Assembly: GCF_031755915.1 (NCBI RefSeq)
Contig: NC_083386.1
Span: 2,036,001-2,100,000 of the forward strand
From: Ziziphus jujuba
Lineage: Eukaryota > Streptophyta > Magnoliopsida > Rosales > Rhamnaceae
Direction: 5' to 3'
Length of the DNA: 64,000 nt
The notes under the pieces are model-generated. The model was not told the DNA's origin. It worked only from the letters and a program-made list of their open reading frames with translations, and ran no database searches. Made by a program: the position numbers and the translations under genes. Of the stretch, positions 12,757 to 24,145 are shown in pieces (position 1 is the first letter of the stretch; the number at the start of each line of letters is the position of its first letter).

Positions 12757-12791
<35 letters not shown>

Positions 12792-14482
12792 CACTTAGTA
12801 CATAAAGATGTTCACACATATTATATTTTATATATCATTCAAAATTTTGAAGAATATTATATATGTTTTAAATTTTAAGAGAAATTGTTATTTGATTTAA
12901 ATGTTTTATTTTTATGTGATTTAAATTATGTAAGAATTTTTATATTGTTTTGGTGAAAATTGATTTCATGGATTTGAAGAAAAATATTTATTTAAAATTT
13001 AGTATTTCCAAAAAATATATTTATGCATAAATTAATTAATTTATTTATTATTCATAAACTTGATTTTATCTTATTTTACCAAAATTCATTATTTTAATAC
13101 TATTATAAAAATTTAACGTTTTTAGATGCATCACACATGTACCCGTATTTTGTAGTTGTGGATGTGATTAGCGCGCAGGTGGATGTGAATGTGATTAGCG
13201 TGCAGGTTGATTTATAAGGTTGTCATGTGGTTGTCATCGGACCGAGGGTAGACAGGATATAATGCACAGTGAGCATCAGCCATCCCCTTCCATGGCCAGG
13301 ACACCTGTTAGCAGCGGTGTGGTGGGACGCCATGCGATCATATGTCGGTTTCTCTCTTTAACCTCCCCGTCAGATGGTACTTTTGAACGTTGGACACCAC
13401 TGATATATAGTATGTGCATCAAGTATCTTTTGTATATATATCTATATATATATATATATATATTTTATATTTGTATGTATCACATCGTACGGGGATGGCG
13501 ATCCGATGTGGTCCATAAAGAGCTAGCCTCATAACTATGTTGCCTACGAGTCCAGGGGATTGGATGGCTAATCTAGACAACCATCCCGGACTGTATTAGT
13601 AGCAGGGTGCCGGCGACAGCTGGAATCATAGATTACACAGCATGTTGGAGGATATCGTTTGTACTCTTGATACGAGTGTATATTTCAGAATATATTTTGA
13701 ATTTTTAAAATATTATTTGACCTCATACTATTCTATCTATTCATAATCTGATTTTCTAGCATTATACTTAATTGCTTTTATTTGTCATTATTATTATTAA
13801 TATTATTTTTGTTATTAATATTACTTATTTATCATAATTATGTTTACAATTATTTTCATTATTACTAATATTATCATCCTCATTATGATTATTATTATTA
13901 TTTTTATTATTGCCATTATTTTTGTTTTATTATTATTAGTATTATTTCTATTATTATTATTATTAGCATATGATATATCCGGACAAGTATCACAGCCTAC
14001 GGGTAAGAAAGATAGCCATTGAGCAAGTATAATAGTCCTTAGACAAGTGGTAGCCTTTGGGCAGATGAGATATTATTATTGTTGTTGATGTGATGATTGC
14101 TTTACTTTTCTTCCTATATTACGCATCGATATATTTTGTAACACGATATTTGAAATGTACGGCAATAAATGGGTTGTGTGGGCGGACGTGAATGATCAAA
14201 TGTATATTTGGTTGTTTATTTAGTTGATTATTCCTATTGCATATATATGTGTGTTTTATACAAATTGTTATTAAAAGACTGCCATTGTGGAAATTATTGT
14301 AGTAAGGTGGGAGGGATAAGGTAGTACCATATAGGAGTGCATTTTTATACAGGTAAATTTTGTGGTAAGTCCTTCCCTTAGGGGAGATGCTGTCTGATTT
14401 TCCATTGGAAGGTTCGGTGGTGCTTCCCAGGGATCAGGGTTTGTTTAGGGTTCCAATGAGGAGTCTTGGACGGGTCCTGACA
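10934..14482 (+). mobile_element. Solo LTR, Del/Tekay-like gypsy family, forward orientation
   Basis: The LTR starts TGTAACATCCCATC and ends GACGGGTCCTGACA, with a perfect 5-bp target duplication GTTAG at 10929-10933 and 14483-14487. It is longer than its relatives (3549 bp) because of (AT)n and (ATT)n expansions near 12480-12790 and 13790-13980. The central part matches 26180-26470 of the full element, and 13480-13700 matches 28330-28560. There is no internal region. It sits inside PGG fragment E. Confidence 0.92.
13780..13975. repeat. Imperfect (ATT)n microsatellite
   Basis: Dense run of ATT and TTA triplets with interruptions, inside the solo LTR. The short isoleucine- and leucine-rich reading frame across it is a product of the repeat, not a protein. 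Confidence 0.8.
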
Positions 14483-14560
14483 GTTAGTTACATTATCAAT
14501 GTATTTATGCAGTAAAGAGAAAATGTACTAAAATTAAAATTGATGTTATCATACTAAAGT

Positions 14561-16540
14561 TGTGAAGGAGCTAGAGGGGTTGTTGAAATTAAGATATATT
14601 ATTGTCACTAAATATGATTGTTTTTCTTTATTATTTATTTCTTTCTTTTTGTTATTTGAATGGTTAGTAACATGTAAGAGGTTTCTATCTGGTGCATTGA
14701 CCAATCCTATTTTTAGTTCATAGAATTATAGTCAAAGAGACATTATAGATTCTTCATTGCTATGATCAAAGAGTCCGGAGCATTAGGAATTTTATGCAAG
14801 CTTAGATATTGGAAAATGTTTATGCATTAGGTCTCCGGTTAAGATGTAACTAATCAAACTATTGGGAATCGCAATCGCTCTGATTTTATACTTTTAAGTA
14901 ATCAAAATATACAACACCTTCCCAATTTCTTCTCATGATCAGCATTAACGAATCTAATTCCACTAGTTACTTTCAACAACTTTTCAATGGCAGTTTTAGA
15001 TGATGTTGTTCTTCAACTAGCAATAACTTGCTCATCAAGCAATTTACCTTCCCCTTTCTTCTTGGTCATGATCTTCAATATTTTATCATATTGACTATCT
15101 GTATATCATGTTGAATAGTAATCTCCTCCATATTAAGACATAAAATTATACCCGCCAGGAATATCATCATGACAGCGCACCTGATCATAATACATATTAA
15201 ATTTTATCTGCAATCTCCACTATTCTTGCGGTGAGCGGGAGCAATGGTCCTAAATATTGGGGGCTATTATACCGTAAGGAGGGAATACCATACCTATGGA
15301 GTGCTGATTATGTGGAGCAATCAGATTTGAAGAAACCGAAACAGATCAATAGAATTTCTCTGATGCCCATCTCCTTCAGAGAGATAGTAAGGAAACTCGA
15401 TTTTCATATATGAAGCTAGATCCGTCCATTTTGAATATAACAATGATACAGGCTCAGTCCCTCCACCGATAGTAAACAAAAGATTTGCAAATGCGCCCAT
15501 AATTACTCTGAGCCCATAAATTGTTGTTAGCAGATGGAAAAAAGCCCATTTAGGTCTGAGGGAAGCTATGGTTCTAGATAATTAGGACTGTAAATTAGAT
15601 AAGTCATTAGGTTAAGGAGAGTTGCTATTAACACGACTCAAATATTTATTCCCAGTGCATTTTATATGTTAATTATTAAAAGTCCTTTGACTTTTTTCTT
15701 TCCCTTTGATTTTTTAACCAATTTTCTTTTTCATTTCTCTAGGATTTTGTTACCCGTTCGATTTCTCTCTAAACGAACAAATGAGTATGTGATGCAATGG
15801 GGTTATAGTGTTGTTAGACAACCATCTGGTATCGTTTTCCTTAGCTGCACGTAGATAGTTTAGTTTCATTAAAATATCTTTTATATTTTTCTTTTATTTT
15901 GAAATTAATGTTTCTTAAAACAAATTGTTTAGCCATTCTCTTTATAACCTCAATAGCTTAGTTTTACAGCAGGAATTGTAAAAGAATCTACTGAGAATCT
16001 GATTTATCCATTCCTCTTTTGGAAAAAATACTAGAGAAGAAAAGAATTTTAAAATTTTAAAATATAAAAACAATAAAATAAAAGGGTTTTTAGTAATTTT
16101 ATATAAAATTGCAGTGGGAAGAGATATTTGGGTGGTGTAAATAGCAGCACTCTAGGTTAAGACTTCTTTTCATTAGCCCTTGCGGTTATTCTGTTGGCCT
16201 AATTTTTAAATTAGATAAGCCATTTATCTAATATTTTTTAACTTTTTTTTTATCTAATTAACTTATTATATTATTAAATATTAATTATTAAACTTGTATG
16301 TACTAGGCATGAAATTTTTTTTCCATATAATATAATTATTATATAGCTAAGGAAAAGAGTAAAAAGAAGAAGAAGAAGGAGGAGGAGGAAACAATTCAAG
16401 CATTCATGCAACGGATAGGAAGCAACAAAAATAAACAAAAGTGAAAAAAAAAAATTAAAGAGGAGAAAAAACAAATCTAAAGGGAAGAAATAAATAATTA
16501 GAGGGAAAAATAAAGATGAAAACAAATAAAAAAATAAAAA
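14561..16540. other. Spacer, partly an inverted copy of 50110-50340
   Basis: About 14561-14760 is the reverse complement of the flank of remnant G. From 14760 to 16540 I recognise nothing with confidence. A short frame at 15231-15413 has no family motif that I can name. From about 16330 the DNA becomes very A-rich. Confidence 0.5.
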
Positions 16541-18135
16541 AAGATAAGAAAAAAGAAATGAAAAAAATGAAAGATAAGGGGAAAAATAAGAAAACCCAAA
16601 ATTAAAAACTGATGAAAAAAATAATACTAAAAAGGAAGATAAAAAGACTGAAAAAGAAAGAAAATGAAAGGAATAAAAATTAAAAAAATATATTTATAAT
16701 TATTTAGGAAAACAAGCACGCAAAAATATTTATTATTGATTTTTTTTTAATGAAGTAAGTTTGAGAATTTTGTTTAAAAATATAAAAATAAAAATAAATA
16801 GATATTTTCATGATAGGAAAAGTCAAAAGAGAAATAGAAAAGTAGGAATAGATACCAAAATGCCCCTGTCCCAAGCGGATATAATTATACCCCGTGTGGA
16901 AAAAATTTCTAGTGCTTACGCGGAGCACAAAGCACACGGCATGTGGGTCCCATATGTTTTGTGAATGTGATAGTTGATCCGGTGTCTTCTTGGATTAATT
17001 AGTATAAATGGGTTTTTCCATATCCCATGAAAATGTTACATCAACGAGTGCTGCTTTTGACACGGTTAAAATTTTTTTTTTACACTTCATTTATAAATAA
17101 AATTATAAAAAATCTTTTAAATTTTTCTTTACACCTTTTGAATTTTTTTTAGCTATTTTTATTTTCTTTAGGGTTTGAAATTAACACTCATACAACTGCT
17201 AAATACTTAAGATCCATTGACCTTGGGCAACCTTCACGGCAGGCCATTGGCCGTAAGTGTAAGATAAGAAAAAAGAAACGAAAAAATGAGAGATAAGGGG
17301 AAAAATAAGAAAACCTAAAATTAAAAACTGATGCCCAAAAAAAAAAGAAAAACAATACTAAAAGAAGATAAAAAATATTAAAAAAGCAAGAAAATGAAAG
17401 GAATAAAAATAAAAAAAAAATTTATCACTATTTAGTAAAACAAGGACGCAAAAAATATTTATTGTTTATTTTTTAATTAAATAAGATTCAAAATTTTATT
17501 TAAAAATATAAAAATAAAAATAAATAGAAGTTTTGTAGGAAAAGTCAAAAGAGAAATAGATTAGTAGGCGTTGATAACAAAATGCACCTGTCCCAATCGA
17601 ACATAATTATCCCGCGCCTCCCCATGTGGAGAAAATTTCTAGTAAGATAAGAAAAATGAAATTATCAAAAGAAAAAAAGATAAGAAAAGAAAATGAAAAA
17701 ATGAAAGATAGAGGAAAAATAAAAAAAATCTAAAATTAAAAACTGATGGACAAACAATAATGCTAAAAAAAAATTAAAAAATAAAAAATAAAAAAAAAAT
17801 ATTTATTACTATTTAATAAAAGAAGGATGCAAAAATATTTATTGTTAATGAAATAAGTTTTAGAATTTTATTTAAAAATATAAAAATAAAAATAAATAAA
17901 AATTTAGAAAAATAAATTAATTTTAATGATAAAATATTTTTATTTGTGTCTATAAATATAAAAATTTAAATTATATAACAAATAAAAAAAATAATTTATA
18001 TTTAAATAATTTATTAAAAAAAATTTCGTAGGAAAAGTCAAAGAAATTGAAAAGTAGAAGTTGATAAGAAAATGCACCTGTTACAATCAGATGTAAATTA
18101 TCCACGGGTCTCCCCATGTGGAGAAAATTTCTAGT
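16541..18135. repeat. Triplicated A-rich unit
   Basis: Three direct copies at 16541-16913, 17261-17643 and 17644-18135. Each starts aagataagaaaaa and ends GTGGAGAAAATTTCTAGT or a close variant, and each contains the tract AAAGTCAAA followed by AAATGC-CCTGTCCCAA. Copies two and three abut directly, and copy one is separated by about 350 bases. The text after copy one and after copy three is also related (cccatgaaaatgttaca), so the original unit may be longer. No coding capacity, terminal inverted repeat or RNA polymerase III box is seen. Confidence 0.8.
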
Positions 18136-18825
18136 GCGGCTTTTACGTATCCCATGAAAATATTACAATAACAAGTGCGGCTTTTACACGGTTTAACTCT
18201 TCTCTATATTGTATTTATATATAAAATTTATTTTACCAAAAAGAATATATATTTTTCTAGCTATTAAAATATATTTAAATAAACATAAAATAATAAATAT
18301 TATTAGGAACTAAAGATAGGAAAATTAGAATTTTTCTTTTTAAGAAAAAATAAAATTATAAACATAAATTGTTTAAAACAATAAGATTATAATCATAAAA
18401 CTAGATTTACTTTCTACCTATAATATAATTATTAAAGTGCCTTTTTTAATAAATAAAACAAATAATTTGCATAGTTCATCGTTATATCCTGTTAATATAA
18501 TAGATATAAAAGAGTTTATTCGTTATTAATCTGTCATATTAATTGAATTTGAATATTAAATTATTCATGCGGATTCGTACCATGATAACAAATCATACAA
18601 GATTTTGCAATCTATTACACCTACAAAACCAAGTGCTTCAATTAAATTTTTCTTGATTTAAAATCACTTTACATGTGTCAATATTTTGACCATACAAATG
18701 ATCAAGGCTAGTTACTCTTTTACATAATCGTGGTTAAATGCGATATATATATATATATACATATATAGAGAGAGAAAGGGATAATGTTGAGATTGGATCA
18801 AAAATATCTAGCAAGGTAGCTTGCG
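18136..18825 (+). promoter_or_regulatory. Region upstream of locus B exon 1
   Basis: AT-rich DNA between the A-rich triplication and the ATG of locus B exon 1 at 18826. It must contain the promoter if the gene was ever transcribed. Several TATA-like strings occur near 18745-18770, but none can be singled out from sequence alone. Confidence 0.35.
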
Positions 18826-19363
18826 ATGGATGGTGAATTGTATAATGCTGCAATTGATGGACTAAGTGATCGCAATCCGTTTGGTAATGTGCACAACATC
18901 AGATCCCACAGCCAAAACAACACTATACTTCATATCGCAGCTAAATTTGGGGAGCTAAGGAAACTTGAAGAAGATGATTAGCAAAACTACGAAGGAAACA
19001 CGCCACTCCACATTGCAGCAAAGTTAGGGCATCTGGAAACTATAACAATTCTAGTGGAAATGGCAAGAAAGATAGATGTTGAGCAAAACAAGAGTCTATT
19101 GACCATGGAGAATAATGAGAAAGATACAGCGCTTCATGAAGCTGTTCGCTATAATCACTTGGAGTTTGTCAAGTTACTAATTGAAGAAGACCCTGATTTG
19201 GCATCCATAGTAAATGGCGAAGGAGACTCTCCTCTTTTCATGGCGGTGGATAGATGCTTTCACCAAGTTGCCCTGCACATCCTAAGCAATGCTCCAAACT
19301 GCTCTTATCAAGGAAGGAACGGCATGAACATCTTGCACATAGCCGCCATTCGCTCCAAAAGAC
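18826..19363 (+). pseudogene. Locus B exon 1: N-terminal ankyrin repeats with an early stop
   Basis: The reading starts MDGELYNAAIDGL at the ATG at 18826, the usual start for this family, and includes NTILHIAAKFGEL, NTPLHIAAKLGHLE, DTALHEAVRYNHLE, DSPLFMAVDR and NILHIAAIR ankyrin cores. A TAG at 18979-18981 interrupts it just before the repeat that starts NTPLHIAA, where part of one ankyrin repeat also seems to be missing. The exon end is uncertain; a GT at 19364 is one candidate donor. It matches exon 1 of locus D. Exon 2 lies 21.4 kb downstream because of insertions in intron 1. Confidence 0.8.
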
Positions 19364-19571
19364 GTTAGTGTATCATCACTAACTAACTTATCCCCTATGA
19401 CATTAATTTCTTTTCTTTTATTCTTTCATACTTTCTCATATTTACTCTTTTTAATTAGAAAAAATATTTTAGTTTTATTGTTGAAAATAGTGATATTTTT
19501 CTGCCTTTGTATTATTTATAATTTTATGTACAAAATGGAAAATATTTATTTATTGTTCTTTTTTCTTTATG

Positions 19572-19602
<31 letters not shown>

Positions 19603-21019
19603 CTTCATAGTTCACATCCACTTTAATTAATAGCACTTATTAAAAATTTTAATGGTTACATTTTGCATCTTTAGCTCTCTAAATGTTTTTTTTTAAAATG
19701 AAATTTCTAAGTGTTGTTTTTTTTTTGTTAAATGATAAATCACACAAGTTTTTTTGCAAATTTTATTAACATTTTTTTTTCTTTGCAAATTTTATTAACA
19801 TTTTTTTTTTCTATTATTTAACTGTTAATTACAAGTGTTAGCCTGATATAGATATTATTTATCATTCTTATAATCTATAACAAAATATAATAAATTATTA
19901 ATAGTTTATATTATTTTTATTTGTAATATCCACCATAGATAATTAATCGTACATATGAATTGGCATCATCTATTTGTAATAAGTTTTTTTTTTTTTTTTT
20001 TTTGGTAATAAGTTTTTTATAAAGGAAAATTTTTATTTAAATTCCCTAGTTTTGCCACAATTATATTTAAATCGTATATTTTTAAAAAATCATTATTAAA
20101 AAATTAACATTCCTTTAGTATTCTAAATCTATCAAAGCAGACTAACTATTAGTTTTTACCAATTAATTTAACAAATGAATGTTAAAAACGAGTATTGTAT
20201 AAGTAAATAATAAATAAAAATATAATTATAGTCTATAATGGTTTAAATGAATATGATTATAGTTTTTCAAAAATATAGAATTTAATTATAATTAGGATAA
20301 AAAATGAAAAAGTTCAAATAAATTTGTTTCTTTTACAAATTCATTTTTAATAATAATATTTACCCAAAAAATAAGTTCTTTATAAAATTTACCACTTTCA
20401 TTTTTATCAAATTGTTTTAAAATTACTGCCCTTCAAAATTTTAAATTCTAGACATACAAAAATCAAAATTTACAATTTCATTTATAAAAAAATTGCTGAA
20501 AAGGACCATAAGCGAATGCCTCTAATTTCTGAGTTATTGGTAAAAGTAAAATCACTTGACTATTGAACTATGTATTTATAAGTTGGATCTAGTGATAAAA
20601 TCAAGAATAAACTTTCCATCTAAATAAAATTTTCATTAATTCCTCCTTATTTTAGAAGTTAAAAGAAAAAAAAAAAGGTTTGGATATCATTTAGACTAAA
20701 GATTCTGTCCTTTTTCGATATCCCTTGTAGGTCCTGTGCCTTTAACTTGGGAAGAGTGTAAATCACTAGGTGATGCTAGGGTTAAGCTCACTTATTTACT
20801 GCCAAGAACTATCTCACGTATACTTTTTTGCTCACGTAGATTTGACATCGCAAAGACAAGTAAAAGCATTCTTTTCCTTCAAGACATAAATTCCCATTAT
20901 ATTTATCATTCTCTTCCATTGCTAAAACATTTAGTTGGATCTCTCTATTTTTTTTTATTTTTTATTTTTTATTTTTTGGCTTGGATGCATCTTGTTGTTT
21001 ATATATAGATACATATGTA

Positions 21020-21337
21020 GAGTAGTTTTACGATATGGATCACATCTAAACATCAGCTTTGCTGTGTACCCTATATATACATACACAGTAAAAGCCAATG
21101 CTTTTTTCCAAAAAGCATCGTAGAATTTCCAAAAAGCATCGGCTTAGATGTCGTCCGCATGTGGACCGATCCACACCAAAAAGCATCAGCTTTTGCTGTG
21201 GTCCACATGTGGACTGATCCACACCGTAAAATTCCCCTACATATATATTTATATGTGTACACAGCATACACAGTAAAGTCGGAACTTTTTTCCAAAAAAA
21301 TATCGGTTTAGGTGTGGTCCGCACCATAAAACTACTC
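21020..21337. mobile_element. MITE-like element with imperfect terminal inverted repeats
   Basis: The left end GAGTAGTTTTACGA and the complement of the right end, GAGTAGTTTTATGG, form terminal inverted repeats that continue imperfectly for about 38 bases (ATGGATCACATCTAAA against GCGGACCACACCTAAA). The interior of 318 bp has no coding capacity and contains related inner blocks (GTCCACATGTGGACTGATCC). It is flanked by (AT)n DNA, so the target duplication cannot be fixed. Copy A lacks it between its equivalents at about 50 and 80. The superfamily is not assigned. Confidence 0.7.
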
Positions 21338-22559
21338 CATATATATATATATATTGATATTCGGGATGGGTGATTAAATTGTCCACTCGGCTATCCCCAA
21401 GAAAACCTTTATTTTATATAAATCGAGAATATCAAGTTGGTAGGAAAATTGAATGTCATATATATACATAATAAAATTTCGCTCGGATATCGGCATAGTA
21501 AAATTTATATATATATATATTAGTTAGTTTCTCATTAGAATGTTTCTATGGATTTTCTATCAGTATTTTATCTATAAGTTATTTGATCTCTTTAAAGGCT
21601 GAGATTTTAAAATACATTTAGAATTGTCGTTTTAAAATTCTAATATTTTATTTAATTTATATAAAAACTTAACTACATCTTTAAATCTCAATAATTGAAG
21701 ATCTAAAAATTAATAAGTAAAGCCCTACTAATTAAAACTATTAAAACATTATGATGAAAGACTAATTTATACATATATATATATATATATACACATAGGT
21801 GAGTTTGCGTTAATTAACTTTATTATTTGGTAAAAATAGAAATAATAACTTTCCTTATTTTCCCTCACATCAAATATCTATCATGTTTGTATGTAAGGTT
21901 AATAGAGTCCAAAAGCTTCTAAAATTTTGAGTTAGTGTATTTATGAATTTATTCATTATATTTGTAAGCTTAATAAAATTTAATAATAATTTTGTTAATT
22001 AATAAATTAATTTTTAAAACGTACATAATATTTTGTAATATTTTTAGAATCTTAATTAACATAAAGTATCTGCCAACAATAATCCAAAAACAATTTGAAA
22101 GGACCACTCACTATAATGATGTTGTCTCTTCTTATTCTATTATAGGTTTTGCCACGAATCCAATAGATATCTAACATGCACAAAAAAATATTACCCAATT
22201 AATATATATATATATATATATATCTTCGAACGGTACTAGAATATCCTAAATATTCTAAAACTCACTCACACTAACTTGGCTCTAGAAGAGTCTAGCCACA
22301 AAGTAATCTCAAATCAGTCTATCATTCAAAATTTGGGGTTTTCCTATTTACAATTAATTTCTTTCATAAAATTAATTATCCCATTAGTCTTTAATAACCA
22401 CTATAAGTTTACATGTGATAATCTTTCTTAAAGACTACTTCCAATACAATCCAATTTCTACAGTAATTCCTAATTTAGTTAAAAAATGATGAAATATTAA
22501 ATACATAACCATAATTAGCAAATTATATATCAAATGAAAGCTTAGAAGACAAGGATTGA

Positions 22560-23600
22560 GCATACTTAGCTCAAAGACCCCAATCTCGCCGTCGGTGATC
22601 ATAAAAAAATCAAAAAGTATCGGCTGAATTTCACTTTAGTGTATCTTTCAAACGGTCTAGAATCTAGGCAAATGGAGGTTATATACGAGATCAGGAGGTC
22701 AAAATAAGGCGGTAAGGTATGAAAAATGGTTGGGTTCGCCAGGGAATGGTGGAATAGTCGAAAAAAGGGAAATCGCTGCTGCGAGCTTCGCCATTCAGAT
22801 CTGAGCGCATCCGGCGGTAGTTGATCTGAAAATTTGGGCTCTGATGCTGCTGTGAAGTGGGTTTCCCTCACGGCCAGTGCATGTGGCCCATAGTCATCGA
22901 AACAACGGTGAATTTGCTAGAGTCGAGAGAGAGAGGGGAGGAAGAGAGAGAGCATTTTCCATGGGAGCGGGGGGGAGAGAAAGAGAGAGAGAGAGAGAGA
23001 GAGGAGGTTAATATCTACACGTGGGGGGGTGGGGGGAGGTGGGGGAGGAGAGGAGAGGAAAAAGAAGAAAAAGAAAAAGGAAAGAAAAGAAAAGAAAAGG
23101 AAGAAAAATAATTTTTTTATTCAAGGTGACACGTGGTCCTCTTTTATCATGACACGTTATATTTTCCAAATGGTGACATGTGGCCCAAATTAAAGACTCC
23201 CTCAAATATTTTACTATCCAGTAAAAATCAATTTTTGAAAAAGACCAACATAAATTTATAGATCCATAACTTTTAACCATAGGTCCAAATTAAGCATGCC
23301 GTCAGTCTACAGACTCGTATCGATGAGCACTATTATATAATATAAGAGTCAATGTCAAAATCCATATAAATAAAAAGTCAACTTTGCGCTCGCCGATTAG
23401 TCCGGATTGTATGTTGTTTTGATCATAACTTTTTACTCTTAGATTCGATTTTGGCGTACTACTAGTTTATGAACTCGTGTCGATGAATACTTTGTCACGA
23501 TACTTTGATCAACATATAATTTCTTTCATAGTAAAAAGTTAATCGTGGAACCCATTTGGTTCACCTCGATCAACCTTTGTTAAACTTGGTCAAAAATTTG
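22560..23600 (-). mobile_element. Degraded LTR fragment related to the Del-like family
   Basis: The segment resembles 7300-8420 of the solo LTR at 5621-8433 in the same orientation: purine-rich (GA)n tract, ACGTGG-type motifs, then GTCTACAGACTCGTATCGATGA and AAAAAGTCAAC blocks. It is more diverged than the other LTRs and lacks a clean end, so no target duplication was found. It is absent from copy A. The preceding 22225-22560 may belong to the same element. Confidence 0.6.
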
Positions 23601-24145
23601 AATTTGTTGTATTTTTTTCAAATTAGGAACACATTAGTCTATATATAAAGATCAAATGCACTTTACTTCCTTCTAATTTTATTATTTACATCAAAAGCTT
23701 AATGTTTTAAATCTTTCAATTGAGCCCTTGATTTTTAATTGGCTATATTTCATCTTGCTCCTTAAGGTTTTCATAAATTAAAATTTAATCTTTATGATTT
23801 TAAAAATTACAACTAGTACTGTTATAAGGGATGTATATGATATCGAAGAGGTGTGAATGAAATAATAAGTGAAGAAAATTAATGATTTTTAAAACTGGAA
23901 GAGAGATTTATGATATTTTTTAAATCAAACGAATGAGTCAAATTAAAGCTTTGTTTTAAGTATAGTAAGGGGTGCCAATGATATTAATTCCTGTAGTGTG
24001 AAGTCCCACATCGGTTGAAAAGGAGAAGGAAACACTCCATATAAGTGGGTGTGAATACCTTTCCCTTGCAAGACCTTTTAAAACCTTGAGGGTTGGGTTG
24101 TAAGAGAATTTTCCAGGCCCAAAAAGGACAATATCGCATGCAGAT

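Larger units (their letters stand above)
10690..14560 (+). pseudogene. Fragment E: PGG exon remnant split by a solo LTR
   Basis: The + strand reads FSIVCDLLAFFLSIISILIQ and then ILTTASLALMMCAL up to 10933, which is the middle of a PGG domain with its second and third membrane segments. After the inserted solo LTR (10934-14482) the reading resumes at 14488 with SMLVTLSMYLCSKEK, which matches TSMLVKFPMCFCSERK in remnant G. The PGG signature and the section between the third and fourth membrane spans are missing, so the copy was defective apart from the LTR. The flank after 14560, to about 14760, matches the reverse complement of 50110-50340, so E and G are inverted copies of one ancestral 3' gene end. 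Confidence 0.75.

Noticed and set aside
13840..14022. Isoleucine-rich small membrane protein
   Set aside because: The frame is a translation of an (ATT)n microsatellite.
15231..15413. Possible receptor-like or resistance-gene fragment
   Set aside because: The 60 residues show no motif I can tie to a family, so no function is claimed.
16541..18135. CRISPR-like array
   Set aside because: There are only three units of several hundred bases, without regular spacers, in a plant nuclear context.
23997..24145. Cassandra-type TRIM with 5S rRNA promoter
   Set aside because: The LTR lacks recognisable 5S rRNA sequence; its start and interior fit a different TRIM group.
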